This document shows positions 28,581-39,895 of a stretch of DNA of 64,000 nt, in pieces. The DNA comes from Prorocentrum cordatum (taxonomy: Eukaryota; Sar; Dinophyceae; Prorocentrales; Prorocentraceae), in NCBI GenBank assembly GCA_963575745.1, contig CAUYUJ010014760.1, positions 895,624 to 959,623 of the forward strand, in the 5' to 3' direction. A program made the translations under genes and the position numbers. A model generated the notes under the pieces. It saw only the letters and a list, made by a program, of their open reading frames with translations. It was not told the DNA's origin and did no database searches. Position 1 is the stretch's first letter. Each line of letters opens with the position of its first letter.

Positions 28581-29319
28581 TGCCAGCAACAAGGCACAAG
28601 GAGGAGGATGAGGAGGAGGAGGAGGAGGAGGAGGAGGAGGAGGAGGAGGACGAGGGCGAGCCATTTTGGGGTCGACGACGACGACGATGGGGGCGGCGAC
28701 GGCGACGACGGGGATGACGACGACGACCATGCCGTGGCGACGTGGCTGGTTCTGGCCTCCTCGCCGCCGCGGCTGGCTCCTCGTTTTTGGTTCTGTTTGG
28801 CAGTGTGGGGTCTGGCAGTGTTTGCGCGCACATGCCTGCACATGCGGGAGGTGTTCGAGAATCGCACATCTGTCATCGGCACATGCACGCACATGCCTGT
28901 GCAACCTCTCTTCGGGAGGCCGCGCGGGCCCGCACATGCACGCACACGCGGTGAAGCGCGCGGGCGCACATGCGTGCACATCCCAATGCACATGCGCGCT
29001 CATGCCCTAGGAGCTGTCTGGGACCCTTGTGCCTCCAATGCCTCCTGGCCTTCGCAGAGCTAACCTGGGGCGTGCCAGGGCTTCCTGAAAGAGTTTGTTG
29101 TGCGTTTAGACTCGCCCGCTGCTGGCGGGGGCGGTTATTCGCCCGGTTCGTGAGCTGGCGGTGGCGCGCCCGCCTAATAAAATACTCTCCCGCGCGCCTT
29201 CTCAGCTCGGCCGGAGAAGCAGGGATGGGGGGGGGGGGTGGAGGGGGGGGGAGGAGGGGGGGGCGGAGGAGGCGGGCGCCCCCGGCCACTGGCCCGCCTG
29301 CCTGTTCGGCTCGGCCAGA

Positions 29320-29392
29320 GGAGAAGGAGGAGGAGGAGGAGGAGGAGGAGGAGGAGGAGGAGGAGGAGGAGGAGGAGGAGGAGGAGGAGGTG
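29320..29392. repeat. GGA microsatellite
   Basis: About 24 GGA units directly before an inverted copy of the 65-bp satellite. Confidence 0.9.
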
Positions 29393-30570
29393 AGAGTTGC
29401 GAGGATGTCTCAGGCGAAAGTGGCTTGACGGCCCGAGCTCAGGGAATCTCGGAATCGCTGGCCTGGCTCGGCCACCGGCGAGCTCGGCCTGTGCGAATAC
29501 TGTGCGTACCTGTGCAGTGCATGTGCGGGACGTGCAAGAATGCCGGGGCCGGCGTTCGTCTCCGGACGCCGGCGCGTTCGCGTCCGGCCAGTTCCGCGTG
29601 AGACGTCGTCGGCAATTTGGAGGCCGACGTGCTTTGACATGAAGTGATCTGGCCACCTTCGCCTGAGACATCCTCGCAACTCTGGTCTCGGAGATGCCCT
29701 GCCCCATGGTGGCCCGGCCACTTTCGCTTGAGACATCCTCGGGACTCTGGGTTTCGAGACGCCCTGAGCTGAGGTGGTTAGACCACTTTCGCCTGAGACA
29801 TCCTCGCAACTCTGACCTCAGAGATCTCCTGCCCCCTGCTGGTCAGGCCACGGTCGCCTGAGACATCCTCGCAGTCTCGATTCCGATATGCCCCGAGCTG
29901 AGGTGGTCAGCCACTGTCGCCTGAGACATCCTCGCAACCCTGATCTCAATGATGCCCTGCTCGATAGTGTCTCGGCCCCTTTCGCCTGAGACATCCTCGG
30001 AACTCTGGGTTCCGAGACGCCCTGAGCTGAGGTGGTTAGACCACTTTCGCTTTAGACATCCTCGCCCGAGATGCCCTGAGTTGAGCTGTTCAGGCCACTT
30101 TTGCCTGAGACATCCTCGCAACTCTGACCTCAATGATGCCCTGCTCCATAGTGTCTCGGCCTTTTTCGCCTGAGACCCTCGCAACTCTGGGTTCTGAGAT
30201 GCCCTGAGCAGGTGGTCAGGCCAGTCCTGCCTGAGACATCCTCGCAACTCTGGGCTCCGAGATGCCCTGGGCTGAGGTGGTCAGACCACTCTCCCCAGAG
30301 ACATCCTCGCAACTCTGACCTCAGAGATCTCTTGCCCCATGGTGGTCAGGCCACTTTCGCTTGAGACATCCTCACAACTCAGACCTCGGAGGTGTCCTGC
30401 CCCATGGTCGTCTGGTCACCTTGACCAGCGACATCCTCGCCACTCTGGTTTCCAAGATGCCCTGCCCCATGGTGATCCGGCCACGCTTGCCTGAGACATC
30501 CTCGGAACTCTGGGTTGCGAAATGCCCCGAGCTCAGGTGGTCAGGCCACTATCGCCTGCGACATCTCTGC
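29393..30570. repeat. 62-67-bp tandem satellite, about fifteen units
   Basis: GAGACATCCTCGCAACTCTG recurs at about 29664, 29730, 29797, 29861, 29926, 29989, 30107, 30234, 30298 and beyond, with GATGCCCTG and GGTGGTCAGGCCACTTTCGC in each unit. One unit at 29397 is in the opposite orientation (GTTGCGAGGATGTCTCAGGC). Apparent ORFs with MSQAKVA or RGCLRRKW repeats are translations of it. Confidence 0.95.
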
Positions 30571-31960
30571 GGCATGTGCGGGCATGTGCGTCTATGCTTT
30601 CAGAGTTTTGCTTGACCGTGCATTCGACTGTGCGTCGGACGGTGTGGCATGTGCGCGCATGTGCGGCAATGCTGTTGAGGCTTTTGTATATTTGCATGGG
30701 CATGTGCATGCGACTGTGCGGCATGTGCCTGCATGTGCGGCCCCTTCCGGACCACAATTTCAAAGTGAGCACTATAGAAGTGAGTGCTATAGAAGTGAGT
30801 CCGGTGTATTGGCTCGGCACCCGCCTCCGCGTCGCGCGGGTCGTGCGGCCTGCGTCCCATGGGCCAAAGACGGTCTGCATCACTTTCGCCCTCGTCCCTC
30901 TCGCCCCTCCCTCCCTCCCTCCCTCCCTCCCTCTTTTCCTGGTGCCGTCCTTTCCCGGGGGCCTCTGGCTACCTCCGGGGACTTGTGGAAGCTTTCCGGG
31001 ATTTCCCTCCTCATTCACCCCTGCCTCCCAGCTGCCATCTTTCTTCGGGGACCCCTGGGGACCTTCGGGAACTTCTTGAGACTTCCCGGAGACCTCCGGG
31101 GACCTCGAGAACCAGGCCCAGCACAGAAGCGCGTGGCGGGCTCTTGGACGAATGGCGCAAGAGCGGAAAGGAGGGAGAGGAGAGAGGGCTGGGCTGATGA
31201 CTTACGAGGTCGCTCGATCAAATTGATATTTTGCCAGGCCGGGTTTCGCTCCGGCCCGTGCTCGCCGCTAGGGCTACTGGTCGCTCATGTGGCGCGCCTC
31301 TCCGTCACCGCGCCTGCCCGCCCCCCCTCCTTCCGGGAGGGGGCGGCAGGGAGGTCGGAAGGGGGAGGGGGAGGGCGGGGGAGGAGGAGGAGGAAAGGGA
31401 GGGGCAGGGGGAGGAGGAGGAGGAGGAGGAGGAGGAGGAGGAGGGGCAGCCAGAGCTTTCTCGCATATCGCATGCGCTCTTGGCCCCGGCCGGTGTGCAA
31501 TCTTTTGTGTTGAGCTCGCTCAACTTTCAAATATGTGTCCACAGTCAGCCCTGGGCCCCAGCAGATGGCCGTATGCCCTGAGCCATGGGCGCCAGCCCAC
31601 TTTCTATCTACCCGTGCCCCCTCCGTGATACCACCTTTCTCGTGGCCGCCTACGGCGCGTCATCCGACTGCTCCGTATAACCCATGCGGCACATGCGGCA
31701 TATGCGAATAGAATATGGTAGCCCCACGGCCTCGTAGTTCATCCACAGAGCTTGAAGTAGACCAGCCTGTTCGCCCTACAGCCCTGGGGCCTTTGCTACC
31801 CCTTGTGCCCTGCGCCCCTTGCGACCCTGTCTTCCATGGCGCTGTTGCCCTGCAACCCCATAGCCCGCGCATGAAGGCCAACTGCCCCCCTCCCCCCCCA
31901 CGCGGAGGGTATGCTGCGCACCGTCCGATCCTTCGGCTCAAATGCAGGAGTACATGCGTT
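30571..31960. other. spacer with GCATGTGC-rich and GGA tracts, no gene seen
   Basis: GCATGTGCG repeats at 30575-30750, a CCCTCCCTCC run (30900-30935), CCTCCGGGGACTT-type repeats (30970-31110), and a GGAGGA tract (31360-31445). No exon-like translation. The methyltransferase ORF starts at its right edge. Confidence 0.5.
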
Positions 31961-31967
31961 GGTCGCG

Positions 31968-33554
31968 ATGTCTTCCAGCGCAAGCGGGCCCGAGCCCGCC
32001 GATGTCGAGTGTCCCGCCGTCCCCCCTGCGGCACCAAGCCCCCCTCTTGATGCCGATGATTCGTGCCTGGATCGGCTCATGGACGCGATGCTCGCCAAGA
32101 TCGAAGAAACCCCCTGTGGCCATCGCGTGCGGGAGTACATGGGGGCGAACGCCTGCGTCACAGTCGGCAGCATGTGCAGCGGCACGGACTGCCCCATCTG
32201 GTGCCTGCAGGCTTTGCAGAGAACCGCGGAGATCCACGGTGTAACGTGGTTGGCACGGCACGTGTTCAGCGCCGAACTCAAGGCGGACAAGCGGGCATTT
32301 ATCAAGAAGGTATTCGGTGGGACCGTCGGCCACCTGTTCAAGGACATGTGCGAACTCAGCAACGGTTCGGCTAGGTGCGAACTGCATGGCTCCACTGTTG
32401 CTGCGCCCGCGGTGGACTGGTTGATCGCCGGCTTCCCCTGCACCACGGTGTCGCAGCTGAACAAAGACGCAAGTAGCGAAGCAAACCGGAACACGATCGA
32501 TACAGGCATTGGCGACACGGGCAAATGCTTCCGCTCCATCGTGGAATTCGTGAAGACGAAGAAACCCACTGGCATCATCTTGGAAAACGTACACGGCCTG
32601 CGTCGGAATGGATGCATGCAATCCTGCGTCGCTCGTCTTGCCAGCGTTGGGTACACCACTCGGGTCTACGATCTGAACCCATTAGATTTTGGTTTCCCTC
32701 AAGATCGGCCTCGGCTCTGGTTCGTTTGCGTACTGAGGACGGCAGTCCGCGATACCGAGGAGCGCCTAGTGCAAATTTTGGACACCGCGATGGGTATCTT
32801 GAAGTCTGGCCACGCCGTCATGAAGTTCGAAGACTTCCTCGTCCCCAACAACCACCCCGTGTCGAAGCACTTCCACCGCGTCTGGGCTGAGATGCCGCTG
32901 GACTTGCCCCTGCAGCTGCACGTCGACAAGGTGAAGCGGACCGGGAAGCAGTTCAAGTGGACAGGAGGCCACGCTCGGTATTATGGGCCCCGCTGGAACG
33001 AACAGACTGAGCTCCTAGCTGGCCAAGTGCGAGTCGGTTCCCCAGAGAGCTTCAGGAGCATTCCAGCTCTACGCTCCTTGTCGCTCCGCGAGGTGGATAT
33101 CCTCATGTCCTCGTGCAAGGCCCTCCCAGAGGCAGACCCGCGCTTGATGGACGTAGGCCAGAGCGCTGGCCGCGTGGACAGGACTAAGGCGGCGCGGAGG
33201 GGCGTCGAGGCGTCGAGCGGGGGCGAGGACGTCACGTCCACAATTACACCCAAAGGGAAATTATTTCACACTGGCATCATGCGGCCTCTATTCGGTTGCG
33301 AGAAGATGCGGCTGCAAGGCATGTTCCTGGGGGAGGAGTTGGAGGAGTTTTTCGATGACAACTTGCTCTCCTCCTTGGCGGGCAACGCCTTTTCTGCCGC
33401 CTGCTGCTCCGCTGCCATCGTGACCTTGATGGCTGGGCTCGGGCGCGGTAGCGGCCCCGCGGCCGAGGGGCCCGCGGCGGCCGCAAGCGCGGCCGGGGCG
33501 AGTCGGGCAGAGGACTCGTGGATGGATGTCGTTCTCGGACGGGCCGCAAAGTAA
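31968..33554 (+). CDS. cytosine-C5 DNA methyltransferase, intronless
   Basis: 528 codons from ATG 31968 (an earlier in-frame ATG at 31911 adds 19 residues). C5-methyltransferase motifs appear in order: motif I VTVGSMCSGTDCP (32158-), motif IV GFPCTTVSQLN with the catalytic PC (32431-), motif VI IILENVHGLR with ENV (32572-), motif VIII FGFPQDRPRLWF with QxRxR (32687-), and motif X LAGNAFSAACC with GN (33375-). The target-recognition region lies between VIII and X. It would transfer methyl groups from S-adenosylmethionine to cytosine in DNA. All catalytic residues are present, so an active enzyme is plausible. Dinoflagellates are known to carry many methyltransferases, some captured by retrotransposons; no transposon ORF adjoins this one. 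No relict leader was found upstream. Confidence 0.88.
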   Translation: MSSSASGPEPADVECPAVPPAAPSPPLDADDSCLDRLMDAMLAKIEETPCGHRVREYMGANACVTVGSMCSGTDCPIWCLQALQRTAEIHGVTWLARHVFSAELKADKRAFIKKVFGGTVGHLFKDMCELSNGSARCELHGSTVAAPAVDWLIAGFPCTTVSQLNKDASSEANRNTIDTGIGDTGKCFRSIVEFVKTKKPTGIILENVHGLRRNGCMQSCVARLASVGYTTRVYDLNPLDFGFPQDRPRLWFVCVLRTAVRDTEERLVQILDTAMGILKSGHAVMKFEDFLVPNNHPVSKHFHRVWAEMPLDLPLQLHVDKVKRTGKQFKWTGGHARYYGPRWNEQTELLAGQVRVGSPESFRSIPALRSLSLREVDILMSSCKALPEADPRLMDVGQSAGRVDRTKAARRGVEASSGGEDVTSTITPKGKLFHTGIMRPLFGCEKMRLQGMFLGEELEEFFDDNLLSSLAGNAFSAACCSAAIVTLMAGLGRGSGPAAEGPAAAASAAGASRAEDSWMDVVLGRAAK

Positions 33555-33761
33555 GGGGCGGGGCGAGGAATGCGGGAGGAAGGGGGAGGGCGGCGCGAGG
33601 GGGGGGGAGGGCGGCGCCGGCCGCGCCGCCGCCGCCGATTCCTGGACCTGAAATTAGACCCCTTTTCGTTTGCCGCCCCCCCAGGGCCCAGCCTTCCCCA
33701 AGCCCCCCTTTCCCATTCAGCTCTCCTTTTCCCCCGCTCCCTAGCGCCCAGTAGATTGACA

Positions 33762-34141
33762 ATGGGACGTGAGCGTTCTGGTAAGTTTCGAGGTCGAGGC
33801 TGCACGCGTCGCCCAACAGGTCGTCGTCGTCGTCGTCGTCGCCGCCGTCGTCGTCGTTGTATTCGCCGTCGTCGTCGATCGGGGCGCGCGCGCCGCGATC
33901 TGTGCCAAATATTGCCGGCCCCAGGCCCCGCAGCTTGCGAAGGAGGAGCTCGCCGAAGCGTGCCACGACCCGAAGTGCAGGTTCTGTAAGCGCTTCCGGT
34001 CCGCGTGCCCAGGCTGGAAGCGCCCTGATGGGCTGGAATGCTCTTCGTGCCCGCGTTTGCACCCTGGGATCCAACCCGAAATGTTGAAGGCTGGGGGCGA
34101 ATATGGAGGAGGAGGCATATCATCGGGGGAGGATCAGGGGG
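33762..34141 (+). CDS. tentative 5' exons of the 33.7-38.8 kb gene (Cys-rich)
   Basis: A pyrimidine-rich stretch ending CCTAG, then ATG at 33762 (MGRERSG) with a perfect GTAAGT donor at 33781, looks like a trans-splice acceptor plus short first exon. After a CGT-repeat intron, coding sequence reads APQLAKEELAEACHDPKCRF, CKRFRSACPGWKRPDGLECS, SCPRLHPGIQPEMLKAGG: a Cys-rich, possibly zinc-binding segment (33925-34100). The phase between the two pieces does not close as drawn, so one boundary is wrong. Confidence 0.4.
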
Positions 34142-34324
34142 AGGTGGGTGAGGAGGGGAGGGCCTTGGATAAGAACGAGGGGAAGGGAGGATTTGGGGGG
34201 CGGGGGCTGGGGGGGCGAGGAAAGGGATAGCGGACGGGGCCCCGGTGAGAAAGGGGGAGAAGCGACGCGGAGAGGGGGGGTCCGAGGAGGATTTTTTTTT
34301 GTTTTTGTTTTTTTCTTTTTGCAG

Positions 34325-34414
34325 CAGTGCTGCAAGCAGCCCATGACTTCCTCGGGGCAGAGCGAGGCCCCAGAGGGCCTAAATGAAAGTCCCGAGCCGA
34401 ACAGAGCAGTTCAG
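34325..34414 (+). CDS. internal exon of the 33.7-38.8 kb gene
   Basis: Strong polypyrimidine tract and TTTTTGCAG acceptor, then 30 codons (QCCKQPMTSSGQSEAPEGLN, ESPEPNRAVQ) and a CAG/GTAGCA donor. Phase 0 on both sides. Links the Cys-rich exon to the long final exon. Confidence 0.55.
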
Positions 34415-34447
34415 GTAGCAGCAGATGGCCAGATGAGGAACCCGTAA

Positions 34448-34480
34448 ACAGCGGTTCCTATCGAGACGCTTCTCTGCGGC
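34448..34480 (+). repeat. dispersed GGTTCCTATCGAGACGCTT repeat
   Basis: GCGGTTCCTATCGAGACGCT within an intron of the 33.7-38.8 kb gene; same family as 10281 and 39725. Confidence 0.8.
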
Positions 34481-35072
34481 CAATTTTGGAAGCATGCGTT
34501 GGATGCGCGCTCCAACTCCCAACCCGTGAGCCACGGGCAGGATGGGCAGCATGGGCGCGCCCAACGGGCCGAAACCCGAAGGGGGGGGCGCTTTTCGCAG
34601 GGGGGCCGGCCGAGGCCCCCACCACTACTTCGCAAACCCCGGGCCCTTCCCGCCACCAGTGCGGGAACCAACAGACCCAGAGCCACCGGTTCCCAAGCCC
34701 GGCGACAAAGGGCCACCTACCCGGGGATACCCGGTATGATTACCAGACCGCCCAACGGCCGTAAGTTTTTTTTCCAAGGCGGGGGTATCGGCAAGACGTT
34801 GGGCGCGCAATGCTAGGCCCAGGCGTCTGCCCTTCCATCCTCCGGAGTTTTGCCGCCGCGCTTCGCGACGGCCGCGGCGCTAGGCCCGCGCCTGGCCGCG
34901 GGGGAGGAGCCCCCCCGTCCTCGCCGGGGGGCGGCGGTCGAGGGGCAGGCCCGTCGGCTCGAAAACAGCCTGACCTTGGACTGCCTCAGATCATCTCCCT
35001 CCTCTTCGTTTCCCCTCGTTTCCCCTCGCCCCTGCATCCTGCTTCGCCCCCCCGCCTCGATCCGCCGCTCAG

Positions 35073-38000
35073 GTATAATCGGCAGCAGGCCACTAAAGGC
35101 GTCACGAAGGGGGATCTGGAGAAGGGCTTGCAGGACCCGGAGAAGCAGGCTCTCTGGAACGAGGACATCGCCACCCTGGAGGCCCACTACGAGGAGCAAG
35201 ATGACGACGGTGACCAGGGCTCCGCGGGACGGGTAAAGAAGCAGCGGCGTCTGCGCAGCATCGACAACCTACCTTTGAACAACATCCAGGTTGACGTCAA
35301 GGTCAGGGACACGTCCGCCTTCAACACGGAGGAGTGCCTCGGCAATTTCTGGCCCGCGGAGCTTGCGAAGGAGCACTTCCCCGAGGAGGTCAAGAAGTTG
35401 AAGAAGGGTGCCTGGATGGAGATCGAGCACATGGGCCAGAAGATCCAAGGGATCGTGAAGCAGCCTTCCGCGGGCTGGGTGATCGGCGTCATCAAGTTGA
35501 CGAACAAGAGCAGCCTGGCGGTTTCGAAGGACACCCTCGTTAAGCGGAAGAGTGAAGACATCAGGGCCGGAGAGACAGAGGACGTGTTCGAGAGTGCGAA
35601 GAAACGCGTTCGCTGCAAGTCCAGCGGCGTCGCAGTCGTTGACCATGCGGCCGAGCAAGGCTTCGTTGAGGCCAAGGGCAAAGCGCAGGATCGCAAGGTG
35701 CTGAAGAGGACAGGCTCGGACACGACCGACGATGAGCACTTCCTGGACACGATCCTGGGCAAGGCCAGGATCGCGAGCAAGAGAGGAGGGGCTTCAGGGA
35801 AGGAAAAGGACGAGGACGGCGAACATAAAGGAACGAAGGAGAAGAAGGACAAGCGAGGCACCGAGGCCGGGAGCAGGGCCGCGGGGAGCGGCGGGATCCC
35901 TATTATCAGCTTGCTGCCGCCGCCCGACTCCAAGACGAAGAACTCGGCAGTAAAGGGCAACAAGGAGAAGCAGAATGCTGAGGTATTGCTGTTCGGTTCC
36001 CGGCAAATGTTCGCCACGGCTTCCAATGGGAAATTGCTTTCGTCACTGACGGAAAAGAGCGTGCAGGGTCAAATCAACAAGTTCGGCACCGCGCTGGACC
36101 CCGCCAAGACGCAGGTAATGATGTCATCTGGGGATCAATCCACGGCGATGGATTTGATTGCCAATCTGCAGGAACAGAAGAAGAACCTGGCCCTCCTTCA
36201 TGATGTCGTCGTTTGCCACAAGGACGCCAAATGCGGGGCGAGGGAGTTGCTGAAGGCGCTGACCCCCGTCACTTTCGATCTTCCGGCCACCGTGTACGCC
36301 GCGATTTTTACGAAAGCGTTCCAGGCGGCCTTCGCCGCCAAGCCGTGGAACCTTGACTTGATGATCACCCATCTCTCCATGGAGCCCGACTGCGACGACG
36401 ACCTGGGAATTGCAGCGCTGGCGCGTCGCCCAAAGATCTTGATCGAGGACGTGCGCGGCGTGCAGATCGGCACCATCGAGAACACCAGCACCATCCTGCT
36501 CACGGCCCCCGCGCAGGGTGAGGACATGGACGCGGCGATGACCAAATTCGGGGAGTGGGCCGGGGCGATCGTGAAGCATGAGGCAAAGATCAAACACGAC
36601 AGCGAAGATATCAGCTCTCAGTTTCGGAACATCAACGTCGTCTGCGAGTCCGCCGCCGCCGTCTCGGATGAAGATTTCCAGCGCCTTGAGAAAGCTCGCG
36701 CGGCCGTGAAGGATATGAGCAAGTCCGTGTACAAACCGTTCAACATACTCTCCGTTGGCGGCAAGATCGTAGAGAAGGCTGATGGTCTGATACTGGCCTG
36801 GACCAACGACGGGGTACAATCCAAGAGCATGGCCGAGGTGGCCCAGCTAGTCGCCGAGGCCGCGCCGTTGACGATGGGGTCGCTGAGCACGCCGGGGGGG
36901 TATGGTACTCCGGGCCCTCTAGCTACCAGGATCGAGGCTTTCGGGAAGCTGGGCGCGGTGCTCGCTGGCGCTTCGGACGCTTTCAAGCAGCGGAGGAAGA
37001 ACGATATCGCCATGGCCGAACAGTTCATCGACGCTGGCCGCGACCTGGTGGTTGCTCATCAGAACGCCGTGTACAAGGTAGGCCTCCAGGGAGTATTGCG
37101 TCTTCTGGCCGCTTTCAAGGAGGCCCCGACAGGCGCGGTGGCCATCAAGGACGAGGAGGCCATGTGCGAAGCAATCGAGGCGGAGGTCGTGCGGCTCGAG
37201 GCTCAAATCCAGAAGTCCACGAACGTTCGCTTGAACGAACTCGGCGCGGGACACCCCGTGGTCGAAAACTTCGACAAGGGGGTCGACGACAAGATTGACT
37301 TTCTCCGCGGCTTGCAAACCGCCGCCAAGGTGGCATGCCGCGCGCGGGCGCTCTCTGCCGGGGCGGAGTGCAAGCCCCCGCGCAAGTCCAAGGACCTGGA
37401 GATGAGCAAGATCCTCGACGACGCAGGAGTGGCCGCAGTCCTCACTTGGTGTCGCAAGGTCCAAGGCGCGGATGGCGACGCTGGGGAGGCTGGCGCGGTC
37501 TGCGATGCGGCGGGCGCCGGGCCCTCCGCGCCGGCTACGTCGCCGCCTACGGGGCAGTCGTCCGCGGGGGCCAGCAGTGGCGAGGCTGCGCCAGAGCAAG
37601 CGGGCGAGGCCATGTCCACTGACGGCGGCGGCGCCGCGCAGGCCGAAGCCGACCCCCCCGCGCCCGCGACGGCGCCGCCCGGCACCAAGCAGACCTACTG
37701 GGCCAACGTCCTTGGGCAGTTGGACTCCCCAGGCGGCGACGACTGGAAGATCATCGCGAAGTACATGGCAGAAGCTGCCGGGCAAGCAGTCGTCTCCAGG
37801 GTGCTCCAGATGGCGAAGGATTCCGCCGTCACGAACATGATCAAACACGTCTCCACGGCGAAAGACATCCTCCCGAGCACGAAGGCGAAGCTAACCCAGT
37901 TCGACAAAATTGCGTCCTCGGTCCCGAAGTCGTTCGAGAAGGAGGCCGCGAGACACATCCAGACCTTCGCAGCAGAGTACGCCGTGCTGACGGATAAGGT

Positions 38001-38829
38001 AATGTTCGGCGACGTCCACGGCTTGCCGCAGGTAGCGCTTTTGATTGGCGGGATTGCCCGCGCCTACAGGCTGACCAGCGAGCTGAACCAGAAGAAGGAT
38101 AAGAAAGAGTACGCGGTTGTGGCCACCGAGGTGACGGGGATTAGCGACGCGATGGAACAGATGCTCAAGAGGGACGTCCCCGTCGCGCTCAATTTGAAGT
38201 CTGCCGTGAACGACCTGTCCCTCAACGTCGAGGCGCTGATCCCGGAGGGCTCGAAGGCGATTCAGATCGAGGCGATCGGCCTCCTGAAAAAGAAGACCCT
38301 CGCCTTTGCCCAGCAGGCGAAGGCCCCAGAAACCGCCCTGACGAATGCAATCTCGTCGCAGCTGGGCCTCCTTTGCGACGTGTTGGCGCAGCGCGCGACG
38401 GAGAACAAGGCGAATATTACCAAGCTGTTGGAGACCGACGTTATCGACAGGAAGGCGCTGTGGGAGTTGGTCTCGGCGCCAGATGCGCAGGTGTTCTTCG
38501 ACGCCTGGGGGGCGCTGGCGTCTGCGGGGGCCGTCGCCGAGAAGATCTGCACCAAGATGGGCATCGAGATGGACGCCGCTTTCCAGAAGTACTCCAAGTT
38601 CATGGACCCCGACGCCGAGGGCGAGCAGAGCATCGGCCCGGTCAAGGTGCAGATCGTGAACAACATCTTCATCACGGCCGCCCTCCGCCAGCTGGAGCCG
38701 GAGGAGACGCGCAAAAAGCTCCTCAAGGCAGCGCGGGCGGGGGCCCGCAAGGAGAAGGCAGACCCCCACGAGAAGATTGCGGCCCTCGCGGCGGAGGTCG
38801 AGAAGGAGACGGCTGAGACGGCTGCCTAG
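35073..38829 (+). CDS. large unknown dinoflagellate protein, terminal exon
   Basis: After a long pyrimidine tract and CCGCTCAG acceptor, an uninterrupted frame of about 1250 codons runs to TAG at 38827. Order: a charged N-terminal region (NRQQATKGVTKGDLEKGLQD), a compact domain (NIQVDVKVRDTSAFNTEECL..WVIGVIKLTNKSS), a Lys/Glu-rich linker with FLDTILGKARIASK, then long helical domains (e.g. AEVLLFGSRQMFATASNGKL, LLHDVVVCHKDAKCGARELL, and KIIAKYMAEAAGQAVVSRVL), separated near 37500-37690 by an Ala/Pro/Ser-rich linker. The helical part lacks heptad regularity over long stretches. No enzyme motif or family recognised. High GC at third positions and absence of repeats show it is a real, constrained gene. 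Confidence 0.8.
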
Positions 38830-38989
38830 CTGGCGAGGGCCGCGAGGTTGAGCCGCGCGGCGCGCGAAGGAGGGCTTCGGGCGCCGCGTGAGATTGGCCA
38901 TTTGGCCCTGGGGATTCCACGCCGAGGCGTGGGTGGAGGCAGAGATATTGAAAGAAGGTGTCCTTCCTGCTGCTCCGCGTGGTCGTACT

Positions 38990-39071
38990 AATCCTCGCCC
39001 TCCCTCCTTCCTCCTCTTTCCTCCTTCCTCCGTCCGCCCTCTCTCTCTCTCTCTCTCTGTCTCTGTCTCTG

Positions 39072-39107
<36 letters not shown>

Positions 39108-39120
39108 TCTCTCCTCCCCC
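38990..39120. repeat. TCC and CT/TCTGTC microsatellites
   Basis: Downstream of the 35073-38829 exon: CTC runs, then TCTCTG dinucleotide-like units (39038-39115). Confidence 0.9.
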
Positions 39121-39604
39121 TCCCCCTCCCCATTTTCCTCCCTCCTCGTGCCCCTCTCCCCCGCGCTCCCCCCTCCCTCTCCTGGCGGGTTCGTTGGAGC
39201 TGACTTGGAACCAGCATCGCCTCAGGTTAATTCCGGGGGTCGGTTGCTGGCCGACGACAGTTCCTGTTCTTTGGATCGCCCCAAGAAGCGAAAATCAAAC
39301 AGGAAGGTCCCCCCTCCCTCCACCGCCCTCCTCCGCCCGCGTCGTCGCCCGAGGTTGGTTGTCTCATTTCCATCGCCCGTGCTGTGGGGCCTCTGCCGGG
39401 CGCGGTCGCGTTCCGGCCCAGCTTCGCTGGGGGGCATGCCCCTGCCACCCCCTTTCTCCGCAGGCCGGCGCTCGCGCCTTCGAGGGGGCGCCCCGGGCAG
39501 GGGGGGTGGAGCGGGGCTGACGGGGGACGGGGGCGGCAGGGGGAAGGCGGGGCGGGGGAGGGGGGTGAGAAGGGCGAGGAGGAGGGGGAGGATGGGGGAG
39601 GGGA

Positions 39605-39652
39605 CAAGGAGGAGGAGGAGGAGGAGGAGGAGGAGGAGGAGGAGGAGGAGGA
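39605..39652. repeat. GGA microsatellite
   Basis: About 16 GGA units within a purine-rich spacer. Confidence 0.9.
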
Positions 39653-39724
39653 TTCTTTTTGCACTAGGGCAAATGCCTGCGGACCCAACCGCGGGGTTAA
39701 AAACCGCCAGAGGCACGCGTCTGA

Positions 39725-39895
39725 AAACAAGCCAGCCCCCATCGAGGCGCTTCTGGCTGGCCAGGCGCGCGTCTGAAAGCAAACCAGTTCTTATCGAGAC
39801 GCTTCTCGCTGGCCGAAAAGGCGAGTTCCTAACTATCGAGACGCTTTTCGCTGGCCGAAGGCGGTAACTTCAGATCGAGGCGGTTCTCGCAAACC
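39725..39895 (+). repeat. four tandem copies of the dispersed CGAGACGCTT repeat
   Basis: ATCGAGGCGCTTCTGGCTGG, TATCGAGACGCTTCTCGCTG, TATCGAGACGCTTTTCGCTG and GATCGAGGCGGTTCTC, spaced about 45-60 bases apart, each preceded by a CCAGT/GAGTT-type segment. The best-developed locus of this family in the window. Confidence 0.8.

Noticed and set aside
29174-30247. Minus-strand repeat proteins with MSQAKVA and RGCLRRKW motifs
   Set aside because: Frames follow the 62-67-bp satellite and change frame between units of different length.
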